From the NCBI GenBank assembly GCA_001931875.2, contig MSJH02000295.1, positions 1-14,944 on the forward strand: a DNA stretch of 14,944 bases, in the 5' to 3' direction. Below, one piece after another: positions 8,789 through 14,944 of the stretch (its first letter is position 1; each line of letters begins with the position of its first letter). Made by a program: the position numbers and the translations under genes. A model generated the notes under the pieces. That model saw nothing but the letters and a program-made list of their open reading frames with translations. It was not told where the DNA came from and ran no database searches. This stretch comes from Byssochlamys sp. IMV 00236. Taxonomy: Eukaryota; Ascomycota; Eurotiomycetes; Eurotiales; Thermoascaceae.

Positions 8789-8942
8789 TTTCAGTTTTAA
8801 AAAAAGAGACCAGCAAAGGATCCCAGTTGAGTTGTGACTAAGGGTATATTAGAATTCCGCATACAGCTTACAGCGCGTGAATAAAAGGTAACGCGTAAAA
8901 AGCTTCTTTTTTTCTTCTCCCCCCTTAAGAGAAAAAAATAAA
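8789..8942. promoter_or_regulatory. Shared divergent promoter with MCB box
   Basis: This 154-bp gap separates the start codons of the TPR gene (minus) and PDS5 (plus). It contains a perfect ACGCGT at 8891-8896, the MluI cell-cycle box bound by MBF in yeasts, and a near match GCGCGT at 8873-8878. A C-rich CCCCCCTT tract at about 8920-8927 includes the CCCCT core of a stress-response element. I see no clear TATA box. In budding yeast many S-phase and cohesion genes are driven by MCB sites; that the same holds here is inference. Confidence 0.6.
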
Positions 8943-11900
8943 ATGTCGATGGAGTTAGATTCAGTACAGGATAGTCAAGACCTTTCAGAGTTACGTAAAC
9001 TTGAGTTTGCCCATTCGATTCTAGGCAAAAGAAGTGCCTTGAAAGAACAGGAATTATTACCACATTTAAAGGTAGAAAAGAAATTAAAAAGTCTCTCTGC
9101 TTTAACTATTTCAATCAGGAACTTCATCAAAAACTAAAGGAACTTGAACAAGGAGCAGTTGACCTTGAATCGCTTTCAACTGTTGCCAATGATTTAACCA
9201 GCACACAAATTCTTAAAAATAGCAGCAAGATGGTAACTGCAGTAGCCGCCTGTTGTTTAGCCGACATTCTGCGTTTATATGCACCTGAGGCTCCTTACTC
9301 CAACCTACAGTTGAAAAAAATTTTCAGTTTCTTCGTATCCAACCTATCACAGTTTGGAAAAGAGGACGAGAACTTATTCCAATACCACTTTTACTTGTTG
9401 GAAAGTTTAGCTACAGTAAAGAGTTTTATTATCATATCTGATTTAGATAATGCAGACGAAATCACTCTTCCTGTATTTGATGAATTCTTTAAAGCTGGAT
9501 CAAAGTAAATCTAAAGGTTATATATATTGTAGATGATTCTAATTATCTCTCTTCTATAAGCCCTTCATTGCCAAAAAATGTACAGGTTTGTATGACGGAT
9601 ATTATGACACAAATCATTGATGAAGTGGGAACCTCTGCCCAAGAAATTATCGAAATCATCTTGGATCAATTCGTTAAACATGAAAAGGTAAAGACACAAT
9701 TTATGTTATTGAAGGTAGCTCATGATAATACAACAGACACCAACAGTTCCATCTTATTTAATGGCAGCCGAAGTTTGCTCTATTTGTGCCCCTATTCTTC
9801 AAAGACGAGTATGCCAGTACTTCTCTGATATTCTTCTTTCTGTCAGTAATGCAGAAGGAACAGAAGAGTTGGAAGAATTGCGAAAATCTCATGATTTAAT
9901 CATTAAAGTAAACGCCGTCGTACCTGATCTATTGCTGAACGTTTTACCCTTGGTGCAAGAAGAGATGAAGCTTGATCAAGCAAATGTCCGACAAATTGCA
10001 ACTGAAACAATGGGAAAGCTATTTATGCATCCTGAATCGAATATTTCTGAAAAGTACCCCACTATCTGGAAGACCTGGCTTGGTAGAAAAGATGATAAGC
10101 TTGTACAGTTACGTGTCAAATGGTTAGAGATGTGTGTTGATATTTATAAAAATCATACCGAATCAATGCCTGAAATTACTGGTAAGACATACAGTAACGG
10201 CTGTAGCAATATCTCATAAGGACCTATAGAATGCATCAAACTCAAGCTATCAGATCCTGATGAGAAAGTACGAGCCACTGCCTGTAAGATCATTGGAGAG
10301 ATCATGGCAGGCTGCGATTTAAAGCACATTGACAAATCAATGCTCGAATTAGTCGATGGACGAACTAAAGATAAAAAGGTAAAAACCAGATAAAATGACT
10401 CTGCTTGAAAAATCTAATTCTTCCCAAAAAGAATTCTGTAAGAGTACAAGCTATGAAAACAATGGGCTCAATCTACAACGAGTATTATGCCAGCATTCAA
10501 GCAAATGAAAAAATGGCAGTTCAAAAGCTGGGTTGGATTCCAAACAGTTTATTTAGCCGTGTGTACACAGGTGATGCTTCCGTACTGTAAGTATGTCAAG
10601 GTAGCAATGGTTCTAGTGGAATAACATATGTTTTGCTTTCATATAGGATGACTTTACAGGACACTTTACTTGCATACATCTTTCCATATGATGAAGACGA
10701 CCAGCAGAGAACTGAGAGACTGGTAACGGTAGTAGAGTCATTAGAAGAAAAGCAAAAGTTAGCCTTTACTGCAATCATTAGAAAACAACAGAGATTCAAT
10801 GATGATTTGCAAAAGTATGTCAGGATGTGTGAAGACGAGGTATAATGGTATTCATGATATATAATTGTATATAAATAACCACTGTGTTTATTAGGTTAGC
10901 GGCATGACAACTGATCACGAGGAAACCAGCAATGATGAATTCATGAAATACTTGGCAGGTACATTTTATTGAAATTATTATCAATCATTGTCTCACGTCT
11001 TTATTCAAGCTCATTTTGCTGATCGACCAAGAACATTCAACGCCCTTAGGGCATTCCTTATTCGTAAGAACAACAGAGATATCAAGCTTTTGAAAAACAG
11101 CATACGTGCAGATCATGATTACAAGCAACTTTACAAGTCCAAAGTTAGTACCTATCAAAGATTGCTATAAAACTATACTAAATATACATAGGATAAATTG
11201 ATAGCAAACCTCAACGAAGATCAAGCTGGCACTGTAGAGATATTCCAAGCCATCATCAACAGGGCATGTCCGTTAATAGTAAACAAAGCTTGTATTGCTC
11301 ATCTGCTGAAAATGGCCAAGGAACCGAAGGGAAGAAGACAAACAGCTCTCAGTCAAAAGGCTCTTACCGCTCAAAGCATATTAAAGGAAATCTCTATCAC
11401 TTATCCAGTGATGTATGAAGGTTGTTTGACTGAGATTACTAAAGGGATTATGAATGATAAAGATAATATAGCTGGTAAATAGAATCAGTATTAGTTCTTC
11501 ATCTATATTAACTTTATAGCAGAAGAAGAATTAGAACTTTTAGCCGAGCTAAGCAAGTCTAATCCTGGTCATAGAAAATACGATAGGTAAGAGAACATAA
11601 GTTTTTTAATTGGGAAAGAAGCTATACATTTATTCATTTATTATAGCAATTTGATCAAACGTCTTCGCTCTTATGTTGTTGATGGTAAGGTTGGTCAAGC
11701 AAACCTTGCTTCGGTTATTCTCGGCAATATGAAAAATGCGGATAGATCTATGGCTGATTTAGTTGAGAGCTTGTCTGATGAACTTTCATTGAAGGCACGA
11801 AATCTCCTTTCAACTTTGACAAGTCTTTCACAGTTTGCATTATATACTCCTCGACTTTTGACGCCTTACATTGACCTAATAGTAAAGTTTGTTGAAGAGA

Positions 11901-13201
11901 ATCTCTTGAAGACGCCAACCAAATCGGTAATGTGTTATACATATATTATCTATCAATGTTTCAGCAGTCTTACGCTATAACATACAGTATACTGAATCTA
12001 ATCCTGAATGGGTTGCGTACGATAAATTGCCAGAACTCTCCAAACAGAAAATTACTGGTGTTCGTCTATTAGTAAACTACTTAACAGCTTGTAGAAATGA
12101 AATGGAACCTGAAGAGCATATTATTACAAAGACACTTTCTATATTATGGGATTTACTTGAAAGAACCTGCGATGGCGCATTAACCGACAATACCAAGTAA
12201 ACAAACTAAAAGGGATAATGAACATAATAATCTGACATTGTCTTCATATAGCTCTGCAGAAACATCTCACCTTAGATTGGGTGCTTCACAAGCCATTGTT
12301 AAATTAACACACTATGACAAGTACTTAAACGAATTAACCGTTCCTAAATTTGAAAGATTAAGTTACACCCTGCAAGACACATGTTTCTATGTTCGCTTAG
12401 AGTTTGCAGAGTTCTTGATGAAAGGACTTCAGACGGAGCAAATCCATCCAAGATATTACTCTCTTTTGTTCATCTGCGCTCATGAACCTGAAGAGTCTTT
12501 GTTGAAGCAAATCCGCAGCTTTATCCAGAAGCGTCTCTCCTCCTTGGAGATCAAGCAAGCTGAATCGACGGTATTGGATTCCTCACTTGTTAGACTCGTA
12601 CATTTACTAGCACATCACCCAGATTTTACTATTACTACTGAAGACTTGATGGTATTTGCACAGTATATTCGATTTTTCCTGAGCTGTGTTGCAACTGCTG
12701 AGAATGTATCATTCTTATACCATATTGCTCAAAAGATCAAGTTATCCAAAGACATGGTTTCAGCTGAATTAAGTGATGTAAGTCAATATTGATGACTCTA
12801 TAGATGATCATTAACGTTTACGTTTAGAATTCATATGTGCTCAGTGATATGACCAGTCTGCTAATAAAGTATAAGTGTAAAGAGTCTTCCTGGCCACTTA
12901 ATGCATATGCTGGCCGTGTGACTCTACAGTCTAAACTCTACAAGAGTTTACCTCCAGGAGCAGTGCAAAATGAGGTAATGAATACTTTATAGCTATACTG
13001 ATAAATATTAACCATGTTGAATTATAGACCATGGAGAAGAGTTATTTACCCCAAGCATTTATCGAGAAATTAGAAGAAGAGGAGAGAAGAAAGCTTGGTG
13101 ACAAGGTAACTTGGAAACAAAACTGCCTGAAAATATAACTCATCTATCTTTAGCGAGCAAGAACATCTGTAGTTAGTGCAAATAAAAGAACAAAGGTTTA
13201 A
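8943..13201 (+). CDS. PDS5: Sister chromatid cohesion protein Pds5
   Basis: Pds5 is a HEAT-repeat regulator that binds the cohesin kleisin and supports both cohesion maintenance and Wapl-dependent release. Recognised from CCLADILRLYAPEAPYSN (residues about 88-105), KNVQVCMTDI, LSDPDEKVRATACKIIGE and LSKQKITGVRLLVNYL. My exons: 8943-9071, 9119-9504, 9561-9687, 9737-10181, 10221-10378, 10432-10586, 10647-10839, 10895-10958, 11010-11143, 11192-11474, 11520-11586, 11647-11926, 11988-12196, 12252-12777, 12828-12974, 13028-13105, 13154-13201. All 16 introns start GT, end AG, span 39-61 nt and keep the frame, giving 1142 residues, close to yeast family members (about 1200-1280 from memory). The protein is mostly helical and ends in an acidic-basic helix plus a Lys/Arg-rich tail (RARTSVVSANKRTKV) that could be a nuclear signal. 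Introns 2 and 12 are the least certain. The start is the first ATG, just after an A-rich leader. No lesions seen; probably functional. Confidence 0.93.
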
Positions 13202-13212
13202 AGCTTCAAATC

Positions 13213-13218
13213 AATAAA
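13213..13218 (+). terminator. Poly(A) signal of PDS5
   Basis: AATAAA lies 12 bases after the PDS5 stop codon (13199-13201), followed by T-rich sequence. The very short distance suggests a compact 3' untranslated region; later AT-rich motifs could also serve. Confidence 0.5.
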
Positions 13219-14752
13219 TATACATTTTGTTATCCTTGAATAACCATAAAAAGAAATAACTTGACCCTGAGCCTCTTGATTTTATAGATTAAAGGGGGAG
13301 GCTAGGTGATCCCAATAATTTAATATGTAAATATGATAAACTCGTCATTGATTTTATTCTTGGAACAAGATTAGCAGTTTAATAACAAATGAACCTACAA
13401 GCGCAGAATTCGCAGACCAAAAAAAAGTCGCTCTGACCTGTTCAAACTGAGTATTGCCCTAGGAGTGTCTGATTTATGTGAATTGGAATATACAATTACA
13501 AAGCTATCCTTCTGTTATTTGACATGAGCAATGAAAAATAACAATAAATATTCTTCAAAAATAATAAAGCTGCTTCAAACTTTGAATTCGTTTCATAAAA
13601 TTCAGTTAATCCAATATTGCTTACTATATCAAATATGGCTTTATAAAGTAGCTTTGTAGTAAACAGCAACATTTATTACAGTGCTCAGTACATCTTGTAG
13701 AGTCTTTTAATATCTCTTGTAATGATTGATCCTCATAGTCGTGCTTGGTTAAAGTATCAACGTAAATCACAATGTCACCCTTAAACATATAAACATATAA
13801 TATTTAATTTATTATATCACGATTGTCTTCTTTTTTTTGTAAATCAACATTTTTTATCCAGCTTGCGAGTTTAACTACATATCAAATAAGAGGAAGAATC
13901 ATGGGCACATGGAGGTGAAGAGTCCATATAAATAAGCCATGGCTTTAGTATATCATAATTCTTTATAATCTACCTGAAATAGGTTATAAATAAAATATTG
14001 AAACATTGGTAAGCAAGAAGTTTTTTTTATCAATTCTATTTTCGAAACGACCTGCAGGGAGCGAGGCGGCACAATATAATAAGGAACTAGAATCCCCTGA
14101 ATAGTGGGAGATAAATTAAGAGTACAAGAGAGATAAATTATTTGCTTCATTTGAAAGAATAGAATTAGTCACTGTAAGCTGATCTTAATAATGTTGTATT
14201 TCATGATTATAGTCTCTGTTTACCTAATACGAGCTTTTATTTGCGTTATATTTACAAGTAGAGTGACCTTGACAGCATTAACTATAGGAAATCAACAAAA
14301 TAAAGGCTACAGTTGATCAACTAAATGACAACATTCGTTATTACAGCGGTGAACTGCTCTGCCATCACATTGTTTCTCTTTACTATTTTATTCCATATAA
14401 GGCTTATTTTTATCCTTTTGACATTCATGCATTCATATTCTTTTTCATTAACAACACCCTTTCTCATCACTCAATAAATCGTATATTTGATAATACCTCT
14501 CATTCAGCAAACACGAGTATTCAAATCATTAAAGGACTATATAAAGTATGTCGCGTACCTTAGCAATCCATCCTGTTTCGAGCGCCATTTGAAATACTTT
14601 ATGCAGACTTGGAAGATCTATTGCTTTACTATAAAAATGAACGTATAGTCATTAAATCTATCACAATCACAGTCATCGCTAATGTTGGTCTACATTTCAC
14701 AAGCAGAAGAGAAAATGATAAGGATATAACAATAGGGAATAGAGGATAAACA
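13219..14752. other. 1.5-kb AT-rich intergenic region without a recognisable gene
   Basis: No supported gene, tRNA or rRNA. A possible weak stem (AGCCTC with GAGGCT, about 13270-13304) lies just beyond PDS5. A short GC-rich island at about 14050-14073 stands out in the AT-rich background but has no coding or RNA signature that I recognise. The one open frame of 65 codons (13953-14150, minus) shows no domain. Confidence 0.5.
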
Positions 14753-14780
14753 TTTTGCCTTTTACCTTTTACCTTTTACC
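14753..14780 (+). repeat. Four-unit TTTTACC tandem repeat
   Basis: Units are TTTTGCC (14753-14759) and three copies of TTTTACC (14760-14766, 14767-14773, 14774-14780), followed by a T run. This is a small heptanucleotide microsatellite; it does not match a fungal telomere repeat known to me. Confidence 0.85.
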
Positions 14781-14944
14781 TTTTTTTCATGTGCATTAAA
14801 AATAAAAATAAAAAACATTACACACACTCATGTTTTTCTAAGCCAACAGCTCAATCATTTATGTTTCATGCTTGATAAACAGGTTTTAATACACGGAGGT
14901 TAGGATAATTTGATTTTGGTTCTTTTTAACAAAAATAGTAATTC
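14781..14944. other. AT-rich right edge, no feature seen
   Basis: A/T-rich sequence with short A runs after the heptamer repeat. No coding or RNA signal seen in this short stretch. Confidence 0.4.

Noticed and set aside
13953..14150. 65-codon minus-strand open frame
   Set aside because: No recognisable domain, promoter or splice context; length is within chance expectation.

Overview
This window looks like nuclear DNA of a filamentous fungus of the Mucorales type (Mucor, Rhizopus and relatives). The reasons are very short introns (39-61 nt) in one gene, high AT content, a DDE transposase and a FAR1/MULE-like fragment of kinds I recall from mucoralean genomes, and a broken gene of a family I recall as expanded only in Mucoromycota. 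No bacterial features (operons, ribosome binding sites) are seen.

Layout. Positions 1-232 are an inverted copy of 5549-5780, the sequence immediately after a transposase stop codon. Positions 371 to about 1935 hold a broken minus-strand gene with one intron, one in-frame TGA and one frameshift. Positions 1936-3979 are AT-rich and lack a convincing gene, but contain a four-unit 12-bp tandem array of SCB-like motifs (CRCGAAAA) at 2412-2459. Positions 3980-5143 (minus) are a decayed Gag/ORF1-like reading frame with two CCHC knuckles, broken by three frameshifts. Positions 5778-7011 (minus) are an IS630/Tc1-like DDE_3 transposase with one frameshift and a probable lost start codon. Positions 7067-7363 (minus) are a fragment of a FAR1/MULE-type DNA-binding region.

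The right half is the conserved host part: a mitochondrial, membrane-anchored TPR protein (7646-8788, minus; perhaps related to the i-AAA adaptor Mgr3) and, divergently from a 154-bp intergenic region, the sister chromatid cohesion factor PDS5 (8943-13201, plus; 17 exons, 1142 residues in my model). The shared promoter holds a perfect MCB hexamer ACGCGT at 8891-8896, which suggests G1/S regulation of PDS5. From 13202 to the end I see no gene, only a poly(A) signal and a short TTTTACC tandem repeat.

In short, two intact host genes sit beside a roughly 7-kb graveyard of mobile and lineage-specific sequences. The points most worth checking are the SCB-like array, the MCB in the cohesin promoter, the near-perfect inverted repeat, the nuclease-like motif in the broken family member, and two PDS5 introns that skip a nearer AG.
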